The translations under genes and the position numbers were made by a program. From Agromyces sp. Marseille-P2726 (lineage in GTDB: Bacteria > Actinomycetota > Actinomycetes > Actinomycetales > Microbacteriaceae): a stretch of 64,000 bases of DNA. The notes under the pieces are model-generated. The model did no database searches. It worked only from the letters and a program-made list of their open reading frames with translations, and was not told the origin of the DNA. The stretch covers positions 39,973-103,972 of the forward strand of contig NZ_CADDWM010000002.1 of assembly GCF_902809835.1 (NCBI RefSeq), written 5' to 3'. How positions within the stretch are numbered: position 1 is the first letter of the stretch; each line of letters opens with the position of its first letter. Shown piece by piece: positions 44,165-52,810 of this stretch.

Positions 44165-44198
44165 CCTTACCTTACGGTGTATGCCTTACGTCGTAAGG
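44165..44198. promoter_or_regulatory. TetR-type operator array between MDR and TetR genes
   Basis: CCTTACGTCGTAAGG at 44184-44198 is a near-perfect palindrome (6-bp arms). CCTTAC also occurs at 44165-44170 and 44170-44175, the last being 14 bp from the palindrome half-site. TACACT lies just after and 8 nt before the TetR ATG. This is an excellent autoregulatory operator candidate. Confidence 0.75.
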
Positions 44199-44212
44199 TA
44201 CACTCGAACCCG

Positions 44213-44923
44213 ATGGATGTCCAGAGCGAAGTTCCTCCGACGACCACCGAGCGCCGCGCGCCGTTGACGCGTGAGCGCGTGCTGCGCGCCGCCGTCGACC
44301 TGGCCGACGGGGCCGGCGTCGCCTTCGTGACCATGCGCAGGCTCGCCGAGCAGCTGGGCGTCGAACCGATGTCGCTCTACTACCACGTGCCGAACAAGGA
44401 GGCGATCCTCGACGGCATCGTCGACCTCGTCTTCCGCGAGGTCGAGCACGAGGTCGGGGCCTTCGAAGCGCCCGCAGAGTCCGACCCCGATTGGAAGGCG
44501 GCGCTGCGCGACCGCATCGTGGCTGCCCGACGCGTGATGCTGCGGCATCCGTGGGTCCCGGCGCTGCTCGACACGCGCAGCGGTCTCGGGCTCGCGCAGG
44601 CCCGGTACGTCGACGCCGTCGTGGGCACCCTGCGATCGGGTGGGCTCTCGTTCGACCTCATCCACCACGCTATGCATGCGCTGGGCAGCCGCGCGTTCGG
44701 GTTCTCACAGGAGCTCGGCGACGAGGGAAGCTCGGCCGACGCGGGCGACGCCGATGCGCTCGGGCAAATGGCCGAGCACGTTCCGAATCTCGCCGCCATG
44801 CTCGCCGTGGTCGCTCATGACGACCCCGATTCCACGCTCGGCTGGTGCGACGACCAGTTCGAGTTCGAGTTCGGACTCGACCTCATCCTCGACGGGCTCG
44901 AGCGGCTCCACGCCAACAGCTGA
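44213..44923 (+). CDS. TetR-family regulator with TetR_C-like ligand domain
   Basis: 236 aa: HTH (RERVLRAAVDLADGAGVAFV, MRRLAEQLGVEPMSLYYHVP) in the TetR subgroup whose DNA-recognition helix reads PMSLYYHV, and a C-terminal domain of the TetR_C class. Probably represses itself and the divergent MDR oxidoreductase. Leaderless-type start at 44213. Confidence 0.88.
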   Translation: MDVQSEVPPTTTERRAPLTRERVLRAAVDLADGAGVAFVTMRRLAEQLGVEPMSLYYHVPNKEAILDGIVDLVFREVEHEVGAFEAPAESDPDWKAALRDRIVAARRVMLRHPWVPALLDTRSGLGLAQARYVDAVVGTLRSGGLSFDLIHHAMHALGSRAFGFSQELGDEGSSADAGDADALGQMAEHVPNLAAMLAVVAHDDPDSTLGWCDDQFEFEFGLDLILDGLERLHANS

Positions 44924-44964
44924 CGGAGGTCGCTCAACGCGGCCGGCCGGGCGCCGCCTCGGGG

Positions 44965-45579
44965 TCAGCTCGCGAGGCGCATCCCCGTGATCGGGTCGCC
45001 GAGGCCGGGCAGCACGTCGGCGAAGTCGACGCCGCCGACGGTGATCACGCGCCACGAGGCATCCGTGAAGCGCACGTGCGACGACGACGCGTTCTCGAGC
45101 TTCGGGTAGCGCCGCTCGGCATGTCCTGAGATGGCCGCGAGCGTGTGCCGGATCACCATCGCATGGGTCACGACGAGCACCCGCGAGTCGGGGAGGTCGA
45201 CCGAGATGCGCTCGAGGGCACGGATTCCGCGTGGCCCCACCCGCTCATCGGGCTCCTTGCCGGCGAAGTCGCGGTCGGGCCAGCGCGCATCGAGGTCGGC
45301 GACGAGCACGCCCTCGGCCTCGCCGAACTCCTGCTCGATGAGCTCGTCGTAGGTTGCGGCCAGCGGCACGCCGAGGGCCGACCCGATGAGCTGGGCGGTT
45401 TCGCGTGCCCGCACGAGCGGGGAGCTGACGATGGCGTCCCACGGCTCCGACGAGAGGGCGGATGCCGCGACGCGGGCCTGCTCGCGCCCCGTCTCGTTCA
45501 GCGGGATGTCGCTGCGTCCCTGCATGCGCCCCTGGAGGTTCCAGTCGGTCTGACCGTGGCGGATGAGGGCGATGTGCAT
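44965..45579 (-). CDS. Histidine phosphatase family protein
   Basis: 204 aa phosphoglycerate-mutase-like phosphatase: catalytic RHGQTDWNLQGRMQG at 7-20, ARETAQLIG, and second His in VVTHAMVIRHTL. Substrate unknown (sugar phosphate, cobalamin or RNase H-associated types exist). ATG 45579 with GGGAG upstream and TATGGT at 8 nt. Confidence 0.85.
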   Translation of the reverse strand: MHIALIRHGQTDWNLQGRMQGRSDIPLNETGREQARVAASALSSEPWDAIVSSPLVRARETAQLIGSALGVPLAATYDELIEQEFGEAEGVLVADLDARWPDRDFAGKEPDERVGPRGIRALERISVDLPDSRVLVVTHAMVIRHTLAAISGHAERRYPKLENASSSHVRFTDASWRVITVGGVDFADVLPGLGDPITGMRLAS

Positions 45580-45962
45580 GGCTCCCACCATAGGCGGGGC
45601 CGGCTGGGCGAACGCTACACGTCGCGCCCGACGGGCCGGCGACACCGCTCACCGACGGCGCGCGTCGCCGGGCCCCGAGTGCCGCCGAGGCACGGAAGTC
45701 GTGTTCCCGATTTTCGAAGGCGGTGCCGAAGTGCCGAAGTGCCGAGGTGCCGAAGTGCCGAAGTGCCGAAGTGCCGAAGTGCCGAAGTGCCGGACGCGCG
45801 CAGAAGGGAGACCCATCCCGGAACGCACCGCACCGCACCGCGCCGCACCACACCGCCTGCGAGCCGGCGCGGGGGAAATCTCCGTGCAGAGCACGGATGC
45901 GGCGGATGCCGGGCGAGAGGACGCTGGGCACACCAACCCATCCACCGTCGAGGAGACGACTG
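45580..45962. other. 383-bp intergenic region with short tandem repeats, no gene seen
   Basis: No convincing coding sequence. It holds the GTGCCGAA octamer tract (45723-45793) and a CACCG-rich stretch (about 45824-45853). The second half carries the promoter and SD (GAGGAG) of the methyltransferase gene at 45963. Confidence 0.7.
45723..45793 (+). repeat. Octamer tandem repeat (GTGCCGAA)n
   Basis: About 8.9 copies of GTGCCGAA, with one unit GTGCCGAG and a final partial GTGCCGG. Lies upstream of a methyltransferase gene and downstream of (opposite) the histidine-phosphatase start. Unit length of 8 would shift frame if transcribed into a peptide. Confidence 0.95.
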
Positions 45963-46820
45963 ATGACCGAGACCGCAGCACCCGTCCAGACCGATGCCGA
46001 TCGCGCCGACGCCGACCGCGCCCTGAAGACCAAGCACCGCGCCATGTGGGCGTCGGGAGACTACCCGACCCTCGCATCCGACCTCATCTGGCAGCTCGGC
46101 CCACGCGTCGTCGCCGCAGCCGACGTGCGACCCGGCGACCGCGTGCTCGACGTGGCCGCCGGCAGCGGCAACGCCGCCATCCCCGCCGCGCTCCGCGGCG
46201 CGATGGTCGTGGCGAGCGATCTCGCGCCCGAGCTCTTCGACGTCGGCCGGCGTCTCGCCGCCGAAGCGGGCGCCGAGCTCGAGTGGCGCGAGGCGGACGC
46301 CGAGGCCCTGCCCTTCCCCGACGACGCCTTCGATGCCGTGCTCTCGACCGTCGGCGTGATGTTCGCGCCGCACCACGAGCGTGCCGCCGACGAACTCGTG
46401 CGGGTCTCGAAGCCCGGCGCGCGAATCGCCCTCATCAGCTGGACCCCCGAGGGCTTCATCGGCCAGATGTTCAAGACCATGAAGCCGTACGCTCCGCCGC
46501 TGCCCGAGGGCGCCCAGCCCGCTCCGCTCTGGGGCGACGAGCAGCATGTGCGCGACCTCCTGGGCGACCGCGTGAGCGACCTCACCGTCACGCGCGAGAC
46601 CGTCGTGATCGACCGGTTCGACTCGGGCGAGGCGTTCCGCGACTACTTCAAGCACCATTACGGACCGACGATCTCGGTGTACAACCGCATCGCCGACGAC
46701 CCCGAGCAGGTGCACGCACTCGACACCGCGCTCGCCGAGCTCGCACGTTCGCACGGCCTCGAGAAGCCGGGCGACGCGATCGAGTGGGAGTACCTGCTCG
46801 TCACCGCACGCGTGCGCTGA
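45963..46820 (+). CDS. Class I SAM-dependent methyltransferase
   Basis: 285 aa: motif I VLDVAAGSGNAAIPAAL, DALPFP-like acidic loop (AEALPFPDDAFDAVLSTVG) and VSKPGARIALISWTPEGF, UbiE/Methyltransf_11-like. Short N-terminal extension. Substrate unknown. GAGGAG precedes ATG 45963. A 69-codon gene follows 40 bp later. Confidence 0.85.
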   Translation: MTETAAPVQTDADRADADRALKTKHRAMWASGDYPTLASDLIWQLGPRVVAAADVRPGDRVLDVAAGSGNAAIPAALRGAMVVASDLAPELFDVGRRLAAEAGAELEWREADAEALPFPDDAFDAVLSTVGVMFAPHHERAADELVRVSKPGARIALISWTPEGFIGQMFKTMKPYAPPLPEGAQPAPLWGDEQHVRDLLGDRVSDLTVTRETVVIDRFDSGEAFRDYFKHHYGPTISVYNRIADDPEQVHALDTALAELARSHGLEKPGDAIEWEYLLVTARVR

Positions 46821-46860
46821 CCGGCGACCACCCGCACGACAACGAACCCGAGAGACGATC

Positions 46861-47070
46861 ATGCACCTCAGCAACCACTACACGACGCTCGACCTCCGCC
46901 GACTCGACGAGACCCGCCTCGAGCGCGAGCTCGAGCTGCGGCGACGCATCGCCGAGGTCGCTGAGGCTGCCGAGGGGGTGACGGATGCCGCGCGCCCGCG
47001 CCGCGGCATCCGTGCCCTCCTTCCCCGCCGCTTCGGCCGTCTGGTGGCGCCGCCCGCATCCACGGGGTGA
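46861..47070 (+). CDS. Small hypothetical protein (69 aa)
   Basis: Starts ATG 46861 after GAGAGACGATC; amphipathic helix RLDETRLERELELRRRIAEV followed by Arg/Pro-rich tail. An internal hairpin (46981-47011) could also terminate the methyltransferase transcript, so coding status is moderate. Confidence 0.5.
   Translation: MHLSNHYTTLDLRRLDETRLERELELRRRIAEVAEAAEGVTDAARPRRGIRALLPRRFGRLVAPPASTG
46981..47011 (+). terminator. Strong hairpin from paired GGATGCC words
   Basis: ACGGATGCCGCG pairs perfectly with CGCGGCATCCGT (12 bp, 7-nt loop). It lies inside the 69-codon gene; alternatively it terminates the methyltransferase transcript. Confidence 0.45.
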
Positions 47071-47147
47071 ATGCTCGCACCGTCACCCGCGAACGGGGGC
47101 GTGCCCGAACCGGTGCGGCGACCGGCGCGCGGTCCTAGACTGGCGCC

Positions 47148-49511
47148 GTGTCGGCCCGTACGGACACGCTGACCGCCCGCGAGAGCGCGGTCCTCGCCGC
47201 CATCGAACGGCGCCTGAGCAACCCCGAGATCGCCGCGGAGTTGTTCATCTCGGTGCGCACGGTCGAGAGCCACATCGCGAGCCTGAAGCGCAAGCTCGGG
47301 GCCGAGAGCCGTGCGGAGCTCATGGCCGCGGCCGCCGAGCGGCGGGAGCGTGCGGCATCCGTTCGCCTGCCCCGCAACGCCTTCGTCGGACGTGACGCCG
47401 ACCTCGCGACGCTCGCCGACCTGCTCGACGAGCAGCGCTGGGTGACCGTCGTCGGGCCCGGTGGCGTGGGCAAGACCCGCCTCGCCCTCGAGTTCGCGAG
47501 CCGCAGCGAGCACGTGCCCGTCATCGTCGAACTCGAGCACGCCGAGCCGGGCGACGTCGTCGCGAGGATCGCGCGGGCCCTCGACCTCGAGGCCGTGCCG
47601 GGGGCGGATGCCGCGACCTCCGTCGTGATGGCGCTGGCATCGCATCCGTACCTGCTCGTGCTCGACAACGTCGATCGCGTCGGGCCGGCCGTCGGCGAAC
47701 TCGTGGCGCGGGCCCAGGCACGGGCGAACGGCCTGCGCGTACTCACGACCTCGCGCACGCCGATCGGCGACGACCTCGAGGCGGTGTATCCGCTCGCTCC
47801 CCTCCCCGTCGGGGGCACGGATGCCCCGGCGGTGACGATGTTCCTCGACCGCCTGGGCGCGTCGGGAGGTGCCGCGGCGGCGCGCCTGTCGACCGCCGAC
47901 CTCGAGCTCGCCGCGCACGTGTGCGAGCGCCTCGACGGCCTCCCGCTCGCCGCGCACGTGTGCGAGCGACTCGACGGCCTCCCGCTCGCCATCGAGCTCG
48001 CCGCGGCCGTCGCGCGCCACCTGTCGCTCGCCGAACTCGCCGAGCGGCTCGACCGCGACTTCGCGACGCTCGACCGCGCCGTGCCCGCGGGGCGGCACCG
48101 CACCCTCGAGACCGCCTTCGACTGGACCTGGGACCTCCTCACCGAGGAGGAACGCGACGTGCTCTGCCGGCTCGCGGCCCTGCCTCGCACGTTCGACATC
48201 GACCTGGCGTCCGCCGTGACGCACCCCGGCGCGGAGGGCACGGTGCTGCGGCTGCTGGATCACTCCTTGCTCGTGGCGACCGGCGGCTCGCCGCGCCGGT
48301 TCCGGCTGCTCGCCGTGATGCGCGAGTTCGTGCACGCCCGCACCGATCCGGCCGTCATCCGCGAGGTGCTCGAACAGCACGCCGTGTACATGCAGCGCAT
48401 CACCGACCAGTTCGTGGTCACCGCCCGCACCGACGACAGCGCCCGAGCATTGGATCTCTCGGCGACGCTCTGCCCCGAGGTCAACGCCGCCCTGCGGTGG
48501 GCCCTCGCCGCCAAGCATCCGTCGGCCCTGCCGCTCGCGGCCGACCTGTCGATCGGCGTCGAGCAGTACGGGTCGGATGTCGACAGCGTTCGCGCCATCG
48601 CCATGGCCGCGCGCGACGAGCGGGTGCTCGCATCGGCGACCCCCCAGCAGCTGCTGCTGATGGGGAACGCCCTCGCCTTCCTCGACGTCGAGCTCGTCGG
48701 CGAGCTCGCGCAGCGCGCCATGGCACTCGCCGGTGGCGACGGCGACGATCGGGCTCGGCTCGCGGCGCACCACCTCGCGGGCATGGCCGACGCGTACGCC
48801 GACCGCGATGACACCGCGCACGAGCACCTCGACGAGGCGGAGCGGATCGCCAGCTCGCTCGGCGACTCATGGGAGCTCGCGGCGGTCCACCAGATGCGCG
48901 GCATCGCGTTCCGCCATGCGACACCTCCGCAGACCGAGCGGGCGATGGACGAGTTCGAGGCCGCGATGCGTGGCTTCGCGCTGGCGGGAGATGCCATGCA
49001 CGTGAACAACGCGCGCTTCATGCTCGCGTTCGCGGCGGCCGACTCGGGGCGCGAACTCGATCGCGCCGAGCAGTTGGTGTCGGAGTGCATCGCCTACGCG
49101 CACTCGGTCGGGAACGAGCACGAACTCGCGCACGCGTACCTCGTTCGAGCGAAGCTGCATCGCGACGACCCGACGGAGGGCGACAACATCGCGGCACTCA
49201 TCGGCACCTTCCGCCGGCTGGGCGACCTCCGGTGCCTCTCGCGGAGCCTTGCGCTGCAGGCGCGGCGCGTTCCGTCCGAGGCGAGGGTCGGCTTGCTCGA
49301 AGAAGCCCTCTCGGTCGCGGAGGCCGGTGGCAACCGTGACCTGCAGTCGTCGACCCTCACGGCGCTCGTCGATGCGCGGTGGGCGCTCGGCGACCGGGTC
49401 GCGACACTCGCGACGCTCGACCGGCTCGCTGCCATCGCTGGGGCGGATGCCGCATCCGCGGCCTGCCCGCCCGAACTCGTCGACGACTTCACCATCGCGC
49501 CGGTCAACTAA
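47148..49511 (+). CDS. LuxR-HTH / NB-ARC ATPase regulator (N-terminal HTH)
   Basis: 787 aa. The DNA-binding domain is at the N-terminus (LTARESAVLAAIERRLSNPE, SVRTVESHIASLKRKLG, about 10-60), followed by an NB-ARC/AAA-like ATPase (GPGGVGKTRLA near 104-114, LLVLDNVD near 168-175), and a TPR-like C-terminal half. Most LuxR/MalT-type proteins have the HTH at the C-terminus. A 39-bp tandem duplication (47910-47987) repeats AHVCERLDGLPLA just before the IELAAA segment, doubling the GLPLA motif. GTG start with TAGACT 6 nt upstream. Confidence 0.85.
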   Translation: MSARTDTLTARESAVLAAIERRLSNPEIAAELFISVRTVESHIASLKRKLGAESRAELMAAAAERRERAASVRLPRNAFVGRDADLATLADLLDEQRWVTVVGPGGVGKTRLALEFASRSEHVPVIVELEHAEPGDVVARIARALDLEAVPGADAATSVVMALASHPYLLVLDNVDRVGPAVGELVARAQARANGLRVLTTSRTPIGDDLEAVYPLAPLPVGGTDAPAVTMFLDRLGASGGAAAARLSTADLELAAHVCERLDGLPLAAHVCERLDGLPLAIELAAAVARHLSLAELAERLDRDFATLDRAVPAGRHRTLETAFDWTWDLLTEEERDVLCRLAALPRTFDIDLASAVTHPGAEGTVLRLLDHSLLVATGGSPRRFRLLAVMREFVHARTDPAVIREVLEQHAVYMQRITDQFVVTARTDDSARALDLSATLCPEVNAALRWALAAKHPSALPLAADLSIGVEQYGSDVDSVRAIAMAARDERVLASATPQQLLLMGNALAFLDVELVGELAQRAMALAGGDGDDRARLAAHHLAGMADAYADRDDTAHEHLDEAERIASSLGDSWELAAVHQMRGIAFRHATPPQTERAMDEFEAAMRGFALAGDAMHVNNARFMLAFAAADSGRELDRAEQLVSECIAYAHSVGNEHELAHAYLVRAKLHRDDPTEGDNIAALIGTFRRLGDLRCLSRSLALQARRVPSEARVGLLEEALSVAEAGGNRDLQSSTLTALVDARWALGDRVATLATLDRLAAIAGADAASAACPPELVDDFTIAPVN
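47910..47987 (+). repeat. 39-bp tandem duplication inside the LuxR/NB-ARC gene
   Basis: Two adjacent 39-bp copies (47910-47948 and 47949-47987) differ by one base (CGC vs CGA). In frame; encodes 13 residues twice, at the conserved GLPLA motif of the NB-ARC domain. Confidence 0.95.
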
Positions 49512-49678
49512 CGGGCGCGGCGGCCCGATCAACTCCGTTTCCCGAGATTTCCATGCAAAGGAATAGATCGAGTCATCGCCGAGTTGCACTCGCTGGACGC
49601 GTCGAGAGGCGCGTCTTGTCGTGGGAGGACCGCCCGTCCGCGACATCCGAACCACTGAACCATCGGAAAGCGAAGCGA

Positions 49679-50263
49679 ATGACCAAGATCGCCATCATCA
49701 TCGGAAGCACCCGCCCCGGCCGCAACGGCCAGGCCGTCGCGGAGTGGGTGCTCGAGCAGGCCGCGTCCCGCACGGATGCCCAGTTCGAGATCGTCGACCT
49801 CAAGGACTTCGACCTCCCGCACCTCGACGAGGCCGCGCCTGCCGCGTTCGGTCAGTACGCGAACGAGCACACCAAGAAGTGGTCGGCCACGATCGCCGAC
49901 TACGACGGCTACATCTTCGTCACTCCCGAGTACAACCACTCGACCTCGGGCGCCCTGAAGAACGCGCTCGACTACCTCTACAACGAGTGGAACAACAAGG
50001 CCGCGGCATTCGTCAGCTACGGCAGCCTCGGTGGCGCCCGCGCCGTCGAGCACCTGCGTCTCGTCGCCGCCGAGCTCCAGCTCGCGACCGTGCGCCAGCA
50101 GCTCGCGTTCTCGCTGATGACCGACTTCAAGGACTTCTCGACCTTCACCCCGGCCGAGTACCACCTGCCCGGCGTGACCACGATGCTCGACCAGCTCGTG
50201 GCGTGGGCCGAGGCACTCCGCACGGTGCGCGAGCCCGCCGCCGAGGAGCAGATCGCGGCGTAG
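49679..50263 (+). CDS. NADPH-dependent FMN reductase
   Basis: 194 aa flavodoxin-like reductase: IIGSTRPGRNGQAVAEWVLE (FMN phosphate loop) and TPEYNHSTSGALKNALDYL (FMN ring site) are typical of ArsH/ChrR/azoreductase-like proteins. Reduces quinones or other electrophiles with NAD(P)H. SD weak; gene alone, followed by a strong hairpin terminator. Confidence 0.88.
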   Translation: MTKIAIIIGSTRPGRNGQAVAEWVLEQAASRTDAQFEIVDLKDFDLPHLDEAAPAAFGQYANEHTKKWSATIADYDGYIFVTPEYNHSTSGALKNALDYLYNEWNNKAAAFVSYGSLGGARAVEHLRLVAAELQLATVRQQLAFSLMTDFKDFSTFTPAEYHLPGVTTMLDQLVAWAEALRTVREPAAEEQIAA

Positions 50264-50298
50264 TCACGCACCCCGGGCCTCACCGCCTGCATCTCACG

Positions 50299-50337
50299 AC
50301 GGCGGATGCCGCCCGGTCTCGGGGCGGCATCCGCCGT
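50299..50337 (+). terminator. Perfect 15-bp hairpin terminator (paired GGATGCC)
   Basis: ACGGCGGATGCCGCC pairs with GGCGGCATCCGCCGT across a 9-nt loop, then GTTTCCTC. It lies 36 bp after the FMN reductase stop. Confidence 0.75.
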
Positions 50338-50489
50338 TTCCTCGTCGGGGAGCGCCTCGCTCGTCGACGGTCATTGACGCTCGCACGCGGCCGCGAAAGA
50401 TTGGATGAGCGGATGTCGAATCCGCGCGATCCCGTTCGATGCACAGGGAGAGGCGGCATCCGGTCGCCGTTCACTCGAAGGAGCACACC

Positions 50490-51101
50490 ATGGGAATCAT
50501 CTCGGCCGACCTGTTCGTCACGCTCGACGGCGTCTTCCAAGCACCCGGCGCCCCCGACGAGGACCACGAGGGCGGCTTCGAGCTCGGTGGCTGGCAGGGC
50601 GCGTACTTCGACGAGGAGTCGGGCGAGGTGATCGGTGCGGGCATCGATCGGCTCGATGCGTTGCTGCTCGGTCGCAAGACGTACGACATCTTCGCCGGTT
50701 ACTGGCCCACCCAGGGCCCCGACCCGATCGCGCACAAGTTCAACGCGGTGCCGAAGTTCGTCGTGTCACGGACGCTCACCGACCCCACGTGGGAGGGAAC
50801 GACGGTGCTGACGGATGTCGCGACCGAGGTTCGCGCCCTCAAGGACCGGTTCGACGAGATCCACGTCATCGGCAGCGGCGAGCTCGTGCGGTCGCTCGTA
50901 GCGGCGGACCTCCTCGACCGATTGAACCTGTTCGTGTACCCGATCACGCTCGGCGCCGGCAAGCGCGTCTTCGATGGCGTGGTCCCGGCCGCCTTCACGC
51001 TGGCGGAGCCGCCGAGGGCGTTCCCGAAGGGCGCGATCTCGCTCGTCTACGAGCGGGCCGGCGTGCCGGTGACCGGCGTGGACATCTCCGATCTGGAGTA
51101 G
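50490..51101 (+). CDS. Dihydrofolate reductase-fold (RibD C-terminal) family protein
   Basis: 203 aa DHFR-like protein of the RibD-C/YwjB group, not the housekeeping DHFR: SADLFVTLDGVFQAPGAPDE, LLLGRKTYDIFAGYW, HVIGSGELVRSL and YPITLGAGKRVFDG. Probably an NADPH-dependent reductase of unknown substrate. Start after GAAGGAG. A strong bidirectional hairpin follows its stop. Confidence 0.82.
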   Translation: MGIISADLFVTLDGVFQAPGAPDEDHEGGFELGGWQGAYFDEESGEVIGAGIDRLDALLLGRKTYDIFAGYWPTQGPDPIAHKFNAVPKFVVSRTLTDPTWEGTTVLTDVATEVRALKDRFDEIHVIGSGELVRSLVAADLLDRLNLFVYPITLGAGKRVFDGVVPAAFTLAEPPRAFPKGAISLVYERAGVPVTGVDISDLE

Positions 51102-51135
51102 CCGAAGCGAAGATGCGTTCGGACCTGCGCGACTC

Positions 51136-51195
51136 CTGAAAAGAAGGACGCCGCTCGACGCCCGGTTCGATATCGGCGGGCGTCCTTCTTTTCAG
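51136..51195. terminator. Bidirectional intrinsic terminator
   Basis: A perfect 17-bp stem (CTGAAAAGAAGGACGCC with its complement ending TTCTTTTCAG) and a 26-nt loop lies between convergent genes. The A-rich left and T-rich right ends give U-tracts in both directions, so this is the clearest terminator in the window. Confidence 0.88.
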
Positions 51196-51237
51196 CAGTC
51201 TTTCGTTGAGCCATGCACCATGGGGTCGACCATGCCG

Positions 51238-52794
51238 TCACGCCCGCAGCAACCCGCGCAGCGTCTGGATCGTGTCGGCGTCTTCGGGCCGCTTGTCGTC
51301 GCGGTACCGCTTGACCCGCGCGAACCGCAACGCGATGCCGCCAGGGTAACGAGGCGAGCGCTGCACACCGTCGATCGCGATCTCGACGACGGTCACCGGC
51401 TCGACCCAGACCGTGTTGGGCGTGCGCCGCACCTCGATCTTCGGGAACCACTCGGTCTGCCACTTCAGCAACTCGTCGGTCAGGCCCTTGAACGTCTTGC
51501 CGACCATGATGAACTCGCCGGGCTCGCCGAACTCGCCGACCGGGTCGATGGCGCCGAGGTGGAGGTTCGACAGCCACCCCGTGCGCCGTCCTGACCCCCA
51601 CTCGCAGGCGAGCACGACGAGGTCGTAGGTGTGCACGGGCTTCACCTTCACCCAGCTCGATCCGCGGCGGCCGGCTGCGTAGGGCGAGCCGATCGCCTTG
51701 ACGACGATGCCCTCGTGCCCGGCGGCGAGGGCGTCGCGCGACACCCGTTCGGCGACCTCGGGGTCGGCGGTGATCTCACCCGGGATGCGATGCGGCCCGG
51801 CGATGCGCTCGAGTTCTTCGATTCTCACGGAGAGCGGTTCGTCGAGCAGGTTGCGCCCGTCGACGTGAAGGACGTCGAAGAACCACGGATGCAGCAGCAC
51901 CTCGCGAGCCCGCTCGGCGCCGAACCGCGACATCGTCTCTTGGAACGGGCGCGGCGCCTCGTCCTCGTCGAGCGATAGCGTCTCGCCGTCGAGGATCACG
52001 TCGCGCACGGGCATGCGGCGCACGACCTCGACCACCTCGGGCAGCCGATGCGTGATGTCGGCGAGGTTGCGCGTGAAGACGCGCACGTCGTCGCCCGCTC
52101 GGTGCACCTGGATGCGGGCCCCGTCGAGCTTGTACTCCACGGATGCCTCACCGGTGCCCTCGATCGCCGCCGCCGGCGTGGGCGCCGTCGCGGCGAGCAT
52201 CGGCAGCACCGGGCGGCCCACGACGAGCCCGACCTCGGCCAGTTCGTCGGCAGAGCCGGTGAGCGCAAGCCGCGCCGTCTCGCCGAGATCGCCCGAGAGC
52301 ATGGCCGCACGCCGCACGACGTCGCCCGGGCGATCGGCCGCACGCGCGATCGCGTCGGTGAGCACGCCCTCGAGCGCGCCCGTGCGCATCTCGCCGAGGA
52401 TGACCCGCGAGATGAATCCCTGCTCGCGCTCGGTGGCTCGCGAGGTCAGCTCGCGCAGGTCGCCGGCGCGCGCGGTGACCGACCCGGACCCCGATGCCGC
52501 GGCGAGCCGCTCGAGCAGCTCGTCGAGTTCGGTGACCGTGACACTCGGGGTGTCGGCGGGCGGGCCCATCATCGATGACAGCCCGCGCCAGCCCACGCCG
52601 ACCCGGCCCTGCCGCGGCTTGCCCACGAGGAACCCCACGGCGGGCGCGATCTCGTCGGGCGCGAGCCGACCCAGCAGCGCCGCCAGCGCGTCGACCTTGG
52701 CCAGCCGCGACCTCGTCGCGGTGACCGCCTCGGTCGTGGCCACTATCTCGTCGAGGAGCACGAGGTCAAGTCTGTCATCGGGTACCGACACCAC
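51238..52794 (-). CDS. ATP-dependent DNA ligase (LigB-type)
   Basis: 518 aa ligase with N-terminal DNA-binding domain (about 1-200), nucleotidyltransferase core with adenylation Lys in EYKLDGARIQVH (about 220), VILDGE, EGIVVKAIGSPY, and a C-terminal OB domain with WVKVKPV. Resembles the mycobacterial LigB type used in repair rather than the NAD+-dependent replicative ligase. Divergent from an EEP nuclease gene: a possible repair pair. The start is uncertain (GTG 52794). Confidence 0.87.
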   Translation of the reverse strand: MVSVPDDRLDLVLLDEIVATTEAVTATRSRLAKVDALAALLGRLAPDEIAPAVGFLVGKPRQGRVGVGWRGLSSMMGPPADTPSVTVTELDELLERLAAASGSGSVTARAGDLRELTSRATEREQGFISRVILGEMRTGALEGVLTDAIARAADRPGDVVRRAAMLSGDLGETARLALTGSADELAEVGLVVGRPVLPMLAATAPTPAAAIEGTGEASVEYKLDGARIQVHRAGDDVRVFTRNLADITHRLPEVVEVVRRMPVRDVILDGETLSLDEDEAPRPFQETMSRFGAERAREVLLHPWFFDVLHVDGRNLLDEPLSVRIEELERIAGPHRIPGEITADPEVAERVSRDALAAGHEGIVVKAIGSPYAAGRRGSSWVKVKPVHTYDLVVLACEWGSGRRTGWLSNLHLGAIDPVGEFGEPGEFIMVGKTFKGLTDELLKWQTEWFPKIEVRRTPNTVWVEPVTVVEIAIDGVQRSPRYPGGIALRFARVKRYRDDKRPEDADTIQTLRGLLRA

Positions 52795-52810
52795 GCATAG
52801 GCTGGAAACG

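Noticed and set aside
51148..51180. tRNA T-arm-like GGTTCGATAT sequence
   Set aside because: It lies in the loop of a terminator hairpin; no acceptor, D or anticodon arms can be drawn around it.
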